The position numbers and the translations under genes were made by a program. The notes beneath the pieces are model-generated. The model was given only the letters and a program-made list of their open reading frames with translations. It did no database searches and was not told the origin of the DNA. DNA of 64,000 nucleotides, taken from contig JAJPIS010000073.1 of NCBI GenBank assembly GCA_021324635.1, forward strand, positions 1 to 64,000. The letters are read 5' to 3'. Of this stretch, positions 17,245 to 27,753 are shown piece after piece (position 1 is the stretch's first letter; the number at the start of each line of letters is the position of its first letter). This DNA is from Gemmatimonadota bacterium. Lineage in GTDB: Bacteria > Gemmatimonadota > Gemmatimonadetes > Gemmatimonadales > Gemmatimonadaceae.

Positions 17245-18074
17245 TGCCGCGCCTGGCGGTGCGGCCCGCGACCCTGGTCCTGCACGCCGCGCTCGTGGCG
17301 GTCGCGGGACTCACCGTCGCGCCGCTCGCCTGGATGGTCTCGGCGTCGCTCATGCCGACCGGCAGCGCCACGACCTACCCGCCCGCGCTGCTGCCGCATC
17401 CGGTGACGCTCGTCCACTATCGCGAGCTGTTCACGCGGCTCGACGTGGCCCGCGAGCTGGCAAACAGCACGCTGATTGCGGGGCTGATCACGGCATCGTC
17501 GCTGCTCATCAACTCGATGGCGGGGTACGCGTTCGCGAAGCTGCGCTTCCCCGGGCGCGATCGGCTGTTCGGGTTCATCCTGCTCGGCCTCTTCATTCCC
17601 CCGCAGGTCGCGATGCTTCCGCTCTTCGTCATGATGCGCGAGGCGCACCTCGTGAACAGCTACGCGGCCGTGATCCTGCCGAGCATGGCGAGCGTCTTCG
17701 GCATCTTCCTCGTACGGCAGTATGTGCTCGGGATCCCCGACGAGCTGCTCGACGCGGCGCGGGTCGACGGGGCCGGGGAGCTGCGGATCTACTGGTCGAT
17801 CATCGTTCCGCTCTGCGCGCCGGTGCTCGTGACGCTCGCCGTGTTCGTCTTCATGAGCGCCTGGAACGACTTCATGTGGCCCCTGATCGTCCTCACCGAC
17901 GGCGCGAAGTATACCCTGCCGGTCGGGCTGGCGAACCTGGCGCGGGAGCACGTGCAGGATGCGGAGCTCATGATGGCCGCGTCGGTCGTGACGCTGCTGC
18001 CGGTGCTGGCGCTCTTCGTCGCGCTCCAGCGCTACTACGTCCGCGGCATCACCGCCGGCGCCGTCAAGGGGTGA
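17244..18074 (+). CDS. Sugar ABC transporter permease, MalG/UgpE type
   Basis: This 276-residue protein has six predicted membrane helices and the EAA loop LLDAARVDGAGELRIYWSII at about 169-188. It is the partner of the preceding permease. The 3-prime end overlaps the convergent GH1 glucosidase gene by 11 bases. The ATG at 17244 follows the upstream stop in a TGATG overlap. Confidence 0.93.
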   Translation: MPRLAVRPATLVLHAALVAVAGLTVAPLAWMVSASLMPTGSATTYPPALLPHPVTLVHYRELFTRLDVARELANSTLIAGLITASSLLINSMAGYAFAKLRFPGRDRLFGFILLGLFIPPQVAMLPLFVMMREAHLVNSYAAVILPSMASVFGIFLVRQYVLGIPDELLDAARVDGAGELRIYWSIIVPLCAPVLVTLAVFVFMSAWNDFMWPLIVLTDGAKYTLPVGLANLAREHVQDAELMMAASVVTLLPVLALFVALQRYYVRGITAGAVKG

Positions 18075-19461
18075 GGCAGCGCCCGTTCGTTCGCGCGATG
18101 TCGGCGTAGAGGGCGCCGCTGGCCTTGACCGTGCGCCGCTGGGTGGCGAAGTCGACGTGGACCAGACCGAAGCGTTTGCTGTACCCGTGGCTCCACTCGA
18201 AGTTGTCGAGAAGCGACCAGGCGAAGTACCCGCGAACGTCGACGCCGGACGCGATCGCATCGAGCGTGGCGCCGACGTGAGCCCTGAGGTAGGCGACGCG
18301 AAGGGGATCCTCGACCCGGTCCCCGACGGCGGTCGGTGGATCGTAGAACGCCGCCCCGTTCTCGGTGACGTAGATCGGGATCGCGCCGTAGCGCGCGCGC
18401 ACCCAGCGGAGAACGTCCGTGAGCCCGGCCGGGTAGACCTCCCATCCGGTTTCCGTTCGCGTCTGTCGCGGCGACCGCACCGTCCGCGCGCGCAGCGGGG
18501 CGTGGCGTCGGTCCGCGCGGGTGACGCCCCGGGTGTAGTAATTGACGCCGAGAAAGTCGATCGGGCGCGAGATCGCCTCCAGCTCGGCGGCCGCGTGATC
18601 CGGCCAGGCGGCTCCGAAGATCGTCCGCAGCTCGGTCGGGTAGGTCCCGAGCAGCACCGGGTCGAGGTACTGGCGGTTCATGTACGCGTCGGCACGCGTC
18701 GTCGCCTCGACGTCGGCGGGCCGATCGGACGCCGGGTACTTGGGCTCGAGGTTGACCACGAGGCCGATCCGATGACGTCCCAGCGCCCGATACACGTCGA
18801 CCGCGGCGCCGTGGGCGCGGAGCAGGTTGTGAGTCACGAGCGGCGGCTCGTAGAGGCTCCGATGGCCGGGCGCCAGCGTGCCGTGCAGGTAGCCGCCGTC
18901 GGCCACGACCCACGGCTCGTTGAGCGTGGTCCACATCGCCACCCGGTCGTCGAGGGCTCGGACGACCGCCTGCGCGTAGTCGGCGAACCATCCCGCGCTG
19001 TCGGGGTTGAGCCATCCGCCGCGGTCGTCCAGCGCGGCCGGGAGATCCCAGTGGAACAGGGTCACCACCGGCTGTATGTTAGACCGGAGCAGTCCATCGA
19101 CGAGCCGGTCGTAGAACGCCAGCCCGGCCGGATTGAGGCGGCCCACTCCGGCGGGGAAGATGCGGCCCCACGCGATGCTGAAGCGGTACGCGTTGAGTCC
19201 GAGCGTGTGCAGGAGCCGGACGTCCTGCTCGGCGCGGTGGTAGTGGTCGCATGCAACGTCGCCGGTGTCGCCGCCACGCACCATCCCCGGCGTGTGCGCG
19301 AAGCGGTGCCACGTGCTGGGTCCCGCTCCATCGGCGAGCGGAGAGCCTTCGATCTGATATGCCGATGTCGCGGCACCCCAGAGGAAGCCGTCGGGAAATC
19401 GGCGCGCGACCGGAGCGCTCAATGAGTCGGACGCGGTGGACGGCGGAGACGGGACGGTCAT
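18064..19461 (-). CDS. GH1 beta-glucosidase
   Basis: This 465-residue cytoplasmic enzyme is a full-length (beta/alpha)8 glycoside hydrolase of family 1. The acid/base residue is E182 in TTLNEPWVV and the nucleophile is E367 in VTENGAAFYD; FPDGFLWGAATSAYQIEG near the N-terminus and FAWSLLDNFEW near the C-terminus are also diagnostic. It releases glucose from beta-linked di- and oligosaccharides. It is placed between the permeases and the ATPase gene but on the opposite strand, as if inserted or inverted in the locus. It should finish degradation of imported oligosaccharides. Confidence 0.94.
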   Translation of the reverse strand: MTVPSPPSTASDSLSAPVARRFPDGFLWGAATSAYQIEGSPLADGAGPSTWHRFAHTPGMVRGGDTGDVACDHYHRAEQDVRLLHTLGLNAYRFSIAWGRIFPAGVGRLNPAGLAFYDRLVDGLLRSNIQPVVTLFHWDLPAALDDRGGWLNPDSAGWFADYAQAVVRALDDRVAMWTTLNEPWVVADGGYLHGTLAPGHRSLYEPPLVTHNLLRAHGAAVDVYRALGRHRIGLVVNLEPKYPASDRPADVEATTRADAYMNRQYLDPVLLGTYPTELRTIFGAAWPDHAAAELEAISRPIDFLGVNYYTRGVTRADRRHAPLRARTVRSPRQTRTETGWEVYPAGLTDVLRWVRARYGAIPIYVTENGAAFYDPPTAVGDRVEDPLRVAYLRAHVGATLDAIASGVDVRGYFAWSLLDNFEWSHGYSKRFGLVHVDFATQRRTVKASGALYADIARTNGRCLTP

Positions 19462-19529
19462 GCGACGCCAGGTGAGCGCCGCCCGGCGGCTGGCTGCGGC
19501 CGGCGGCGCGCGCTGAGGCTCCGCGACGA

Positions 19530-20735
19530 GTGGCGCGCGTCACACTCGATCGGGTACGGAAGGTGTACGAGGACTCGGGACTCGTCGCCGTTCACGACAT
19601 CGACCTCGACGTCGCGGATGGCGAGCTGGTCGTCCTGGTCGGGCCGTCCGGGTGCGGCAAGTCGACGACGCTGCGGATGATTGCCGGGCTGGAGTCCATC
19701 TCGTCGGGCCGGCTGGCCATCGGCGATCGCGTGGTCAACGATCTGCCGCCCAAGGAGCGCGACATCGCCATGGTCTTCCAGGGTTACGCGCTCTACCCGC
19801 ACATGACGGTGTACGAGAATATGGCTTTCGCCCTGACCCTGCGCAACCGACCGCGCAGCGAGATCGCCGCGCGCGTGCACCGCGCGGCCGACATGCTCGG
19901 CCTGCGCGATGTGCTCGCGCGCCGCCCGCGCCATCTCTCGGGCGGGCAACGGCAACGGGTCGCGATCGGACGCGCGATCGTCCGCGAGCCGCAGCTCTTC
20001 CTCTTCGATGAGCCGCTCTCGAATCTCGATGCGCAGCTCAGGGGGGAGATGCGTCGCGAGATCGGCGCGCTCCAGCGCGCGCTGCGGACGACGACCATCT
20101 ACGTGACGCATGACCAGATCGAGGCGATGACACTCGGCGATCGGATCGTGGTGCTGGACGCGGGCCGCGTGCAGCAGATCGACGCACCGCTCGTCCTCTA
20201 CCGATCCCCGCGCAACGTGTTCGTCGCGTCGTTCATCGGCAGCCCGCCGATGAATCTCATCCCGGGACACCTGGGGCCGGCCGCCCAGGCCGATGGCGGG
20301 CCATCGTTCCGATCGACCGACGGCGCCATCACGCTCGCGCTCCCGGCCACCTTCCTCCGCGACCGCGACCCGACGGGATGGCGCGATCGCCCGGTCACGC
20401 TCGGGATCCGGCCAGAGCATCTGAGCGTGACCGTCGCCGGGACTCAGGCGGGCGAGCAGGGACTCGTCCGCGCCCATGTCGAGGGGATCGAGCCGCTCGG
20501 ATACGACGCGATCGTCCACCTTGGGGTCGGGAGCACGCGGCTCGTCGCCCGGACCACCGCGTTGCCGAAGACGGCCATCGGCGCGATGGTGGATGTGCGC
20601 GCGGACATCGCGGGGCTGCACCTCTTCGACGCGGCGAGTGGCGAGGCGATCGGCGATCCGCGATCTCCCACACGCGTGCCAAGCGAGCACTCCCACGGAG
20701 ATGGCCGTCAGGGCGTGTACCGCACGGCGAGATAG
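19530..20735 (+). CDS. Sugar ABC transporter ATPase, MalK/UgpC type
   Basis: This 401-residue ATPase has the order Walker [10 protein letters not shown] (about 40-48), Q-loop FQGYALYPH, signature [14 protein letters not shown], Walker [15 protein letters not shown] and the switch His in [10 protein letters not shown]. The C-terminal 160 residues form the TOBE/OB regulatory domain typical of MalK, MsmK and UgpC (IRPEHLSV). It powers the permease pair at 16333-18074. GTG 19530 has only a weak ribosome site. The 3-prime end overlaps the convergent gene at 20708 by 28 bases. Confidence 0.93.
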   Translation: MARVTLDRVRKVYEDSGLVAVHDIDLDVADGELVVLVGPSGCGKSTTLRMIAGLESISSGRLAIGDRVVNDLPPKERDIAMVFQGYALYPHMTVYENMAFALTLRNRPRSEIAARVHRAADMLGLRDVLARRPRHLSGGQRQRVAIGRAIVREPQLFLFDEPLSNLDAQLRGEMRREIGALQRALRTTTIYVTHDQIEAMTLGDRIVVLDAGRVQQIDAPLVLYRSPRNVFVASFIGSPPMNLIPGHLGPAAQADGGPSFRSTDGAITLALPATFLRDRDPTGWRDRPVTLGIRPEHLSVTVAGTQAGEQGLVRAHVEGIEPLGYDAIVHLGVGSTRLVARTTALPKTAIGAMVDVRADIAGLHLFDAASGEAIGDPRSPTRVPSEHSHGDGRQGVYRTAR

Positions 20736-23605
20736 CCCCGGAGCTTGTACTTGAAGGGAGCGCTGGCCGAGTAGCCGGCGCCGGCCAGGGCCGACACCGA
20801 CGGGACGGCCAGAAAGGGCACCGCCGGCAACCCGGCGCGCAGCTCGGCGCCGTACACATCGTGGTGGGCGCTCCGATCGGCGGGGCTCGTGAGGCGCTCG
20901 TAATAGAGCGTGAACGGGCCGGTATCGTCCTCGAGCCGCTGGTCCGTGAGCTCCCGGCCGGCGACGACGCCGAGCGGGAGCGCCGGCACCGCGATGCGCT
21001 GAGAGAGGAGGGCCGTGTCGGTCAGGGGCGGCGTCTCACCCCCGGCGATCGGCCGCTCGAACACGGGGGCGCCTCGGTCGACCGTCGCGTACCCCACCGT
21101 GTATCGGATCCTGGCGCCGCCCGTTCCGACGATGAGGCCCCCGCGCGCGAGGAGCCGCCGCCAGGGGGTCCCGTCGGTACGACCCGCCGTTCCCATCGCC
21201 GCGACGCCGGCCAGGAGGGCGATCGGGCCGCGCGAGAAGTCTCCCGTTCCCGCGTACGACGCGAAGAGAAGCTCGCGGCCGTGCCCCGGCCGGCCGGCGA
21301 CGGCGAGTCGGCCGGCGGACCCGCCGACGCGCGCGGTGCTCGACCAGAAGCTCCCGTAGCGCCTGCCGCCGGCCGACAGGACCGCGCCGCGATATCCCAC
21401 GTCGAGCGAGGGGCTCACGAAGCTGCCGACGCCCTCGCGCGAGGGGTACTGGGTCAGAGCGAACGCGCTCGCGGTCACGGCGACCGGCAGTCGACGCCAG
21501 ATCGCGGCCGCCGCTCCGCCTCGCCACGCGCCGGGGTCGCCGAGGGCGCCCTGGAGCGTCCATCCGAGCCGGCCGACCGGGTCGCTGCTCCCCACCAGCA
21601 GCGTGGCGTACCGTCCCGCCGGCCCGAACGCTCCGCCCGGCAGATATCGATACTCGCGGGGGCCGACCAGGTACCTGGTGGGCGGCTGGACGGCCACCGG
21701 CGGGAACGAGTCGAACTGTGCCGCCGGCCCGGGAACGGCCGCCGGGGCGAGCGCCGGCGGGAGGACCGGCGGCGCGATCGGGCGTGCCGCGGCGAGGTGG
21801 ACCATGTGCAGGTCGCGGCCGCGCGCGGACTGACTCAGGAACAGGACCGTCGAGTCGCTGGTCCCCGCATCGGGTGCGAGCAGGCTTCCGGTCGTGAGCG
21901 CGAGTGGCCGGGTCCCGCCCGACGCGAGGTCCACGACCTCCAGATGCCGCGTCCCACCCAGCTCCGACACGGTGACGAGGGCCGTCCCGGCGGCCACGTA
22001 CGTCGCACCGTAACGGCTCGCCCCATCGGGCGGACCGACCGCGTGCGGCTCGCCCGCCCGTCCGTCGGCGAGAGGGAGGACCTCGAGGTGCCACCGATCG
22101 TCGCCGTGCACCGCCACGACGAGCGATCCTCCGTCGGGCGCGATGCGGGGACGGTAGAACTGGCGTGTCGGCGACCCGGCCAGGAGCGTCCGAACGGTCC
22201 CGCTCGGGATGTCGATCCGGACGAGATCGCAGATGCCGCTCAGGCAGCGGACGCCGGCGGCCCAATGCCCATCGGGCGCAGGATCGGCGCTGCGCACCGC
22301 CGCGTGCCGGGTGAGGCGCGTCACGCGCCCGGTTCGCAGGTGCCAGATGTAGAGATCGGGCCGGAACGCGCCGTCGGGGAGCGGCTCGTCGTGGGTGACG
22401 AGCACGCGATCGCCTCGGGCAAAGAACCGCGGCGCATCGTACCCGAGCCGACGCGACGCCTCGAGCACGGCGACCGGGCGGCGCGGTGGGGGATAGATCG
22501 CCACCGCCGGGACGTCCTCGGGGTCGGCCGCCACGAGGCGCGCCCGCGCGGCGGCGATCGCCGAGTCGACCCCGGGCTGCGGCTCCGTCGACCAGACGAC
22601 GATCCGGGCCGGCCGGACGGGCGAGCGCACGGGGACGGCGACCAGCCGGCCGTCGCGCGAGACGGCGGGGTCACCCGTGTACCAGGTGAGATGTTGAAAG
22701 GTCGTGCCCGTATCGAGTCCCGCGGCAGCGATGCTGTCGGCCGCGTCCCGTGCCTTGACCGTGAGATCGGCCACGAACCGCCCGTACAGCGCCGCGGGCA
22801 CGTCACCGAAGACGCCGAGGAAGGCACCCGCGAAGTCGCGGTTCCGGCGCGCGGTCATCCGGCGCCAGAGGTGCGGCAGGCTCGACTCACCGGAGCGGGC
22901 GACGAGCCACTCGAGGAACGCCGAGCCCACGAGGTACGGCATGTCGCCGCCGAGAAATCGCCCGCTTCCGTTCAGCTCTGCGTAGCTCGGCATCTGCCCT
23001 TCGATGGCGAGCTCGCGCAGGATCGCGGCGCGCGCGACGCCGTGCGGTCGCCCACTGCCGGTCAGCAAGCCCTCGACGTAGGTCGCGTAGCCCTCGATGA
23101 CCCACCGCGGCGCCCGCCAGGCGATCGGGCTCAGATCGACCGGGAGGATGCTCCAGAGCGTGCGCTCGACGGGGTTGCGCGTCGGGCGCGTGAGGTGGGC
23201 GATGTGCGTGAACTCGTGGACCGTCAGGACCTCGGCCCAGTCGGGGGCCGGCCCGACGTCCTCGGTGGGGTCGGGCGGCGTCGGCCAGAGCACGATGGTC
23301 GGGGCGTGGAGCACGGGGAGCGCCGCCCCGTTGGACACGTTGTACGGGTCGTCGATGACCACCGTCACGCGGTGCGCCGGTGCGCTCCCGACGGCGTGGA
23401 TGACCGCTCCGCGCACCGCCTCGAGCCGGCCCGCCACATCGATGGCCCACGGCCGCATCGCACGCGGGAAGTGGACATCGAAGTTGGGGGTGTGAATCGT
23501 CTCCCAGGGCTGCGCCGGCAGCGTGAAGAGCTGTGCCAGGGCCGGGGAGGGGGGCGCCGCGATCGTGATCGCCAGGAAGACGAGGCCACGCCGAGCGGCG
23601 CGCAT
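20708..23605 (-). CDS. Large secreted HEFTH metalloprotease-like protein with propeller and barrel regions
   Basis: This 965-residue protein has a signal peptide ending PSPALAQ. The zinc-site motif is HEFTH (H130, E131, H134) with a candidate third ligand E171 in WVIEGYATYVEG, a gluzincin-like arrangement with a long spacer. Residues about 330-640 contain TolB/PD40-type repeats such as PAVSRDGRLVAVPV and PRIAPDGGSLVVAV, likely a beta-propeller. The last 300 residues are strand-rich with alternating Gly/aromatic positions and end in YLAVRYTP, like an outer-membrane barrel. It may be a surface-anchored peptidase; substrate unknown. The start at 23605 begins the signal peptide. Confidence 0.75.
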   Translation of the reverse strand: MRAARRGLVFLAITIAAPPSPALAQLFTLPAQPWETIHTPNFDVHFPRAMRPWAIDVAGRLEAVRGAVIHAVGSAPAHRVTVVIDDPYNVSNGAALPVLHAPTIVLWPTPPDPTEDVGPAPDWAEVLTVHEFTHIAHLTRPTRNPVERTLWSILPVDLSPIAWRAPRWVIEGYATYVEGLLTGSGRPHGVARAAILRELAIEGQMPSYAELNGSGRFLGGDMPYLVGSAFLEWLVARSGESSLPHLWRRMTARRNRDFAGAFLGVFGDVPAALYGRFVADLTVKARDAADSIAAAGLDTGTTFQHLTWYTGDPAVSRDGRLVAVPVRSPVRPARIVVWSTEPQPGVDSAIAAARARLVAADPEDVPAVAIYPPPRRPVAVLEASRRLGYDAPRFFARGDRVLVTHDEPLPDGAFRPDLYIWHLRTGRVTRLTRHAAVRSADPAPDGHWAAGVRCLSGICDLVRIDIPSGTVRTLLAGSPTRQFYRPRIAPDGGSLVVAVHGDDRWHLEVLPLADGRAGEPHAVGPPDGASRYGATYVAAGTALVTVSELGGTRHLEVVDLASGGTRPLALTTGSLLAPDAGTSDSTVLFLSQSARGRDLHMVHLAAARPIAPPVLPPALAPAAVPGPAAQFDSFPPVAVQPPTRYLVGPREYRYLPGGAFGPAGRYATLLVGSSDPVGRLGWTLQGALGDPGAWRGGAAAAIWRRLPVAVTASAFALTQYPSREGVGSFVSPSLDVGYRGAVLSAGGRRYGSFWSSTARVGGSAGRLAVAGRPGHGRELLFASYAGTGDFSRGPIALLAGVAAMGTAGRTDGTPWRRLLARGGLIVGTGGARIRYTVGYATVDRGAPVFERPIAGGETPPLTDTALLSQRIAVPALPLGVVAGRELTDQRLEDDTGPFTLYYERLTSPADRSAHHDVYGAELRAGLPAVPFLAVPSVSALAGAGYSASAPFKYKLRGYLAVRYTP

Positions 23606-23625
23606 GCTGTCCCCCCGATGGATCG

Positions 23626-23796
23626 CTACTCGCGCGGCTTGCCGATCCCGAGCTTCTCGAGGAGCCAGGTTACAGGGATCACGAAGAGGGGGGTCAGGAA
23701 CATCGGCAGCAGCGTGTTGAGCCAGATGAGCGCCGTGAAGAACGCTCCGATCGCCACCCCTACCCAGAGCACCGCCAGCGGACCTTCGGAGTTCAC
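23626..23796 (-). CDS. Small membrane protein of unknown function
   Basis: This short gene codes for 56 residues from a GTG at 23796 (VNSEGPLAVLWVGVAIGAFF). Two hydrophobic helices, about 7-27 and 30-46, are followed by a charged tail EKLGIGKPRE. It lies 20 bases upstream of the large metalloprotease gene on the same strand and probably shares its transcript. Codon pattern and hydrophobic layout support a real protein; I recognise no family. Confidence 0.55.
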   Translation of the reverse strand: MNSEGPLAVLWVGVAIGAFFTALIWLNTLLPMFLTPLFVIPVTWLLEKLGIGKPRE

Positions 23797-23891
23797 AACT
23801 CGCCTCGTGTTCGGAGTCCGTCGATCGGCGCGCGCCCCGCCGATCCGAGCGCGACCGCCCGGGGGCGCCGGGATCGCTCGCGCGCGATAGC

Positions 23892-23900
23892 TGGTACAAT
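23892..23900 (+). promoter_or_regulatory. Extended -10 promoter of tilS
   Basis: TGGTACAAT (23892-23900) is an extended -10 (TGn plus TACAAT, five of six consensus bases). No -35 is visible, which is usual for extended -10 promoters. RNA should start near 23907, only about 5 bases before the ATG at 23912, giving an almost leaderless mRNA. Confidence 0.45.
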
Positions 23901-23911
23901 GTCCTAACGAT

Positions 23912-24931
23912 ATGCGACCCGCGGGAGATACACCAGCCGCGCCCATGGGCGCCGAGGCGGCGGCGGCGATCGAGGCGGCGGCGATCGAGGCCGCGGTCAG
24001 CCGCACGCTCCGAGCGCGGGGGCCGGTGGTGCTCGCGGTGTCGGGTGGGCGCGACTCGATGGCACTGCTCCACGCCGCGGGGCGGTGCGACCCTGCGTCG
24101 GTCGCGGTCGTGGCGACCTTCGATCATCGCACCGGGCCGCACGCGTGCCGAGCGCTGGCGCTCGCCGCGCAGTCGGCGGCGCGGGTCGGGGTGCGATTCG
24201 CCGCCGGCCGAGCCGGTCCGCATGTGCCGCCGACGGAAGCGGGGTGGCGCGAGGCGCGGTGGAGGTTCCTGCGAGAGGCCGCCGCGGCCGCGGGCGCGAC
24301 GGTCGTCGTGACCGCCCACACGCGTGACGACCAGGTGGAGACGGTCGCCATGCGCATCCTGCGCCGCGCGGGCGCCCGCGGGCTTGCGGGGCTCGACGTC
24401 GACGGGGACATCGCTCGACCCTGGCTGTCGTTCGCCCGGAGCGCCGTCGCGCGGTACGGCGACCGGCACGGGGTCGAGTACGTCGAGGACCCGACGAACC
24501 AGTCGCGCGCGCATCTGCGGAACCGCGTGCGCCTCGATCTGCTCCCGGCGCTCCGGCGGGTGCAGCCTGCCATCGACGACTGCTTGCTGGCCATCGGCGC
24601 CGACGCCGCGGCGTGGCGGCGGCGGGTGGAGCGAGTGGTGCGCGACGCGCACCCCGTGCGGCGTGAGGGCGACGGCTGCTCGATTGCGGTCAGTGCCCTG
24701 GCCGTCTATGATGCGCCATCGCTCGCCGTCGTGTGGCCGGTGCTGGCGGCGGAGATCGGCATCACGCTCGACCGTCGCGGCGTGACGCGCCTGGCGCAGT
24801 TCACCCGGGCCGCGCGCACCGGAAGCCGGATGCAACTCTCGGGAGGGGTCGAGGTGCTGCGCTCGCGATTCAGCTTCGTGCTCCAGTGCGGGCCTGCGGC
24901 GGGCTCCGCGGTCCGCAGCAGGACGCCGTGA
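23912..24931 (+). CDS. tilS: tRNA(Ile)-lysidine synthase
   Basis: This 339-residue enzyme attaches lysine to C34 of the CAU-anticodon tRNA-Ile, switching it to read AUA. The ATP-pyrophosphatase loop is SGGRDS (44-49), followed by FDHRTG and the HTRDDQVET motif, and EDPTNQSRAHLRNRVR near residue 192 is also typical. It is short compared with E. coli TilS (432 residues), with only a reduced C-terminal domain. ATG 23912 is nearly at the predicted RNA start; ATG 23945 is an alternative. The following order tilS-hpt-ftsH-folP is widely conserved. Confidence 0.93.
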   Translation: MRPAGDTPAAPMGAEAAAAIEAAAIEAAVSRTLRARGPVVLAVSGGRDSMALLHAAGRCDPASVAVVATFDHRTGPHACRALALAAQSAARVGVRFAAGRAGPHVPPTEAGWREARWRFLREAAAAAGATVVVTAHTRDDQVETVAMRILRRAGARGLAGLDVDGDIARPWLSFARSAVARYGDRHGVEYVEDPTNQSRAHLRNRVRLDLLPALRRVQPAIDDCLLAIGADAAAWRRRVERVVRDAHPVRREGDGCSIAVSALAVYDAPSLAVVWPVLAAEIGITLDRRGVTRLAQFTRAARTGSRMQLSGGVEVLRSRFSFVLQCGPAAGSAVRSRTP

Positions 24932-25551
24932 GCGCGGCGGGCCGCGACGCCGAGTCACCGCGGAGCGCGTCCACCCCCGGGCCCGCCGCAGCGCCCGCGG
25001 CAGCGCCCGGGACGGGGCCTGACCCCCGGCTCGGGGGGCGCGCGCTGCGACGCGTCGTCTACACCGCCGACGTGATCGCCCGGCGGGTCCGCGAACTCGG
25101 GGCGGAGATCACGGATTGCTACCCGGACGGCGAGTTGTTGGTGTTCGGGTTGCTGAAGGGGAGCGTCATCTTCGTCAGCGACCTCGTGCGGGCGATCGAG
25201 CGGCCGCTGCAGGTCGATTTCGTCGTGGCATCGAGCTACGGCATGGGGACCGAGTCCAGCGGTACGGTCCACCTCGCCTACGACGCCGCGACCCGCCTGG
25301 AGGGCCGGCACATTCTGGTCGTCGAGGACATCGTCGACTCGGGCAGAACGCTCGCTCGCCTCTCGAGTGTGCTGCGGGGACGGCAGCCGCGGTCGCTGGA
25401 AGTCTGCGCGTTGCTGCACAAGCGGATCGCCACCGCGTTGCTGGAGCCGGTCCGATTCGTCGGGTTTGACGCGCCATCGGAGTTCCTGGTCGGGTACGGT
25501 CTGGACCACGCCGAGAACTACCGCCACCTCCCCTACATCGGATCGATCTGA
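24928..25551 (+). CDS. hpt: Hypoxanthine phosphoribosyltransferase
   Basis: This 207-residue purine salvage enzyme makes IMP or GMP from the base and PRPP. The PRPP-binding loop is VVEDIVDSGRTL, with acidic pair E133-D134. The flexible-loop region SSYGMGTESSGTV and the base-binding end VRFVGFDAPSEFLVGYGLDH also match the family. The first 35 residues are an Ala/Pro-rich extension absent from typical members. GTG 24928 overlaps the tilS stop (GTGA), so the two are coupled. Confidence 0.93.
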   Translation: MSAAGRDAESPRSASTPGPAAAPAAAPGTGPDPRLGGRALRRVVYTADVIARRVRELGAEITDCYPDGELLVFGLLKGSVIFVSDLVRAIERPLQVDFVVASSYGMGTESSGTVHLAYDAATRLEGRHILVVEDIVDSGRTLARLSSVLRGRQPRSLEVCALLHKRIATALLEPVRFVGFDAPSEFLVGYGLDHAENYRHLPYIGSI

Positions 25552-25623
25552 GCCGGGAGGCGCGGAGCGGGGCACAGGTCGGTACATTTCAGGCACCGGC
25601 GAGGGGCGCCGCGGCGGGACGTC

Positions 25624-25679
25624 GGGAGGGTGGGGATCGGAGGGCCGGGAGGGAAGCGGGTACGGAAGGGGAGGCCGGG
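25624..25679 (+). other. G-quadruplex-prone tract in the ftsH leader
   Basis: Nine runs of three or four G lie within 56 bases (25624-26, 28-30, 32-35, 42-44, 47-49, 51-53, 58-60, 68-71 and 77-79). The first four, separated by 1, 1 and 6 bases, meet the usual rule for a G-quadruplex. The tract is on the coding strand of the 203-base spacer between hpt and ftsH, so it would be present in the RNA if transcription reads through or begins upstream. Confidence 0.5.
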
Positions 25680-25754
25680 CGCCGGGTCGGGTGACCTGGC
25701 GCCGTCCGAGTCACGTGTAGGGCTGGCCACGGAGCCGGCCCCGTAGGGGTTGCA

Positions 25755-27746
<1,992 letters not shown>

Positions 27747-27753
27747 TGCCCGC

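Noticed and set aside
20378-23890. Plus-strand reading frame of 1170 codons
   Set aside because: It lies opposite the metalloprotease gene and is very Arg/Gly/Asp rich with no domain. The other strand has a signal peptide and HEFTH motif.
23606-24958. Upstream extension of the minus-strand frame of the metalloprotease gene, giving 1416 residues in total
   Set aside because: The extra 450 residues run antisense through tilS and lack any fold or composition of a real protein. The signal peptide at 23605 marks the true start.
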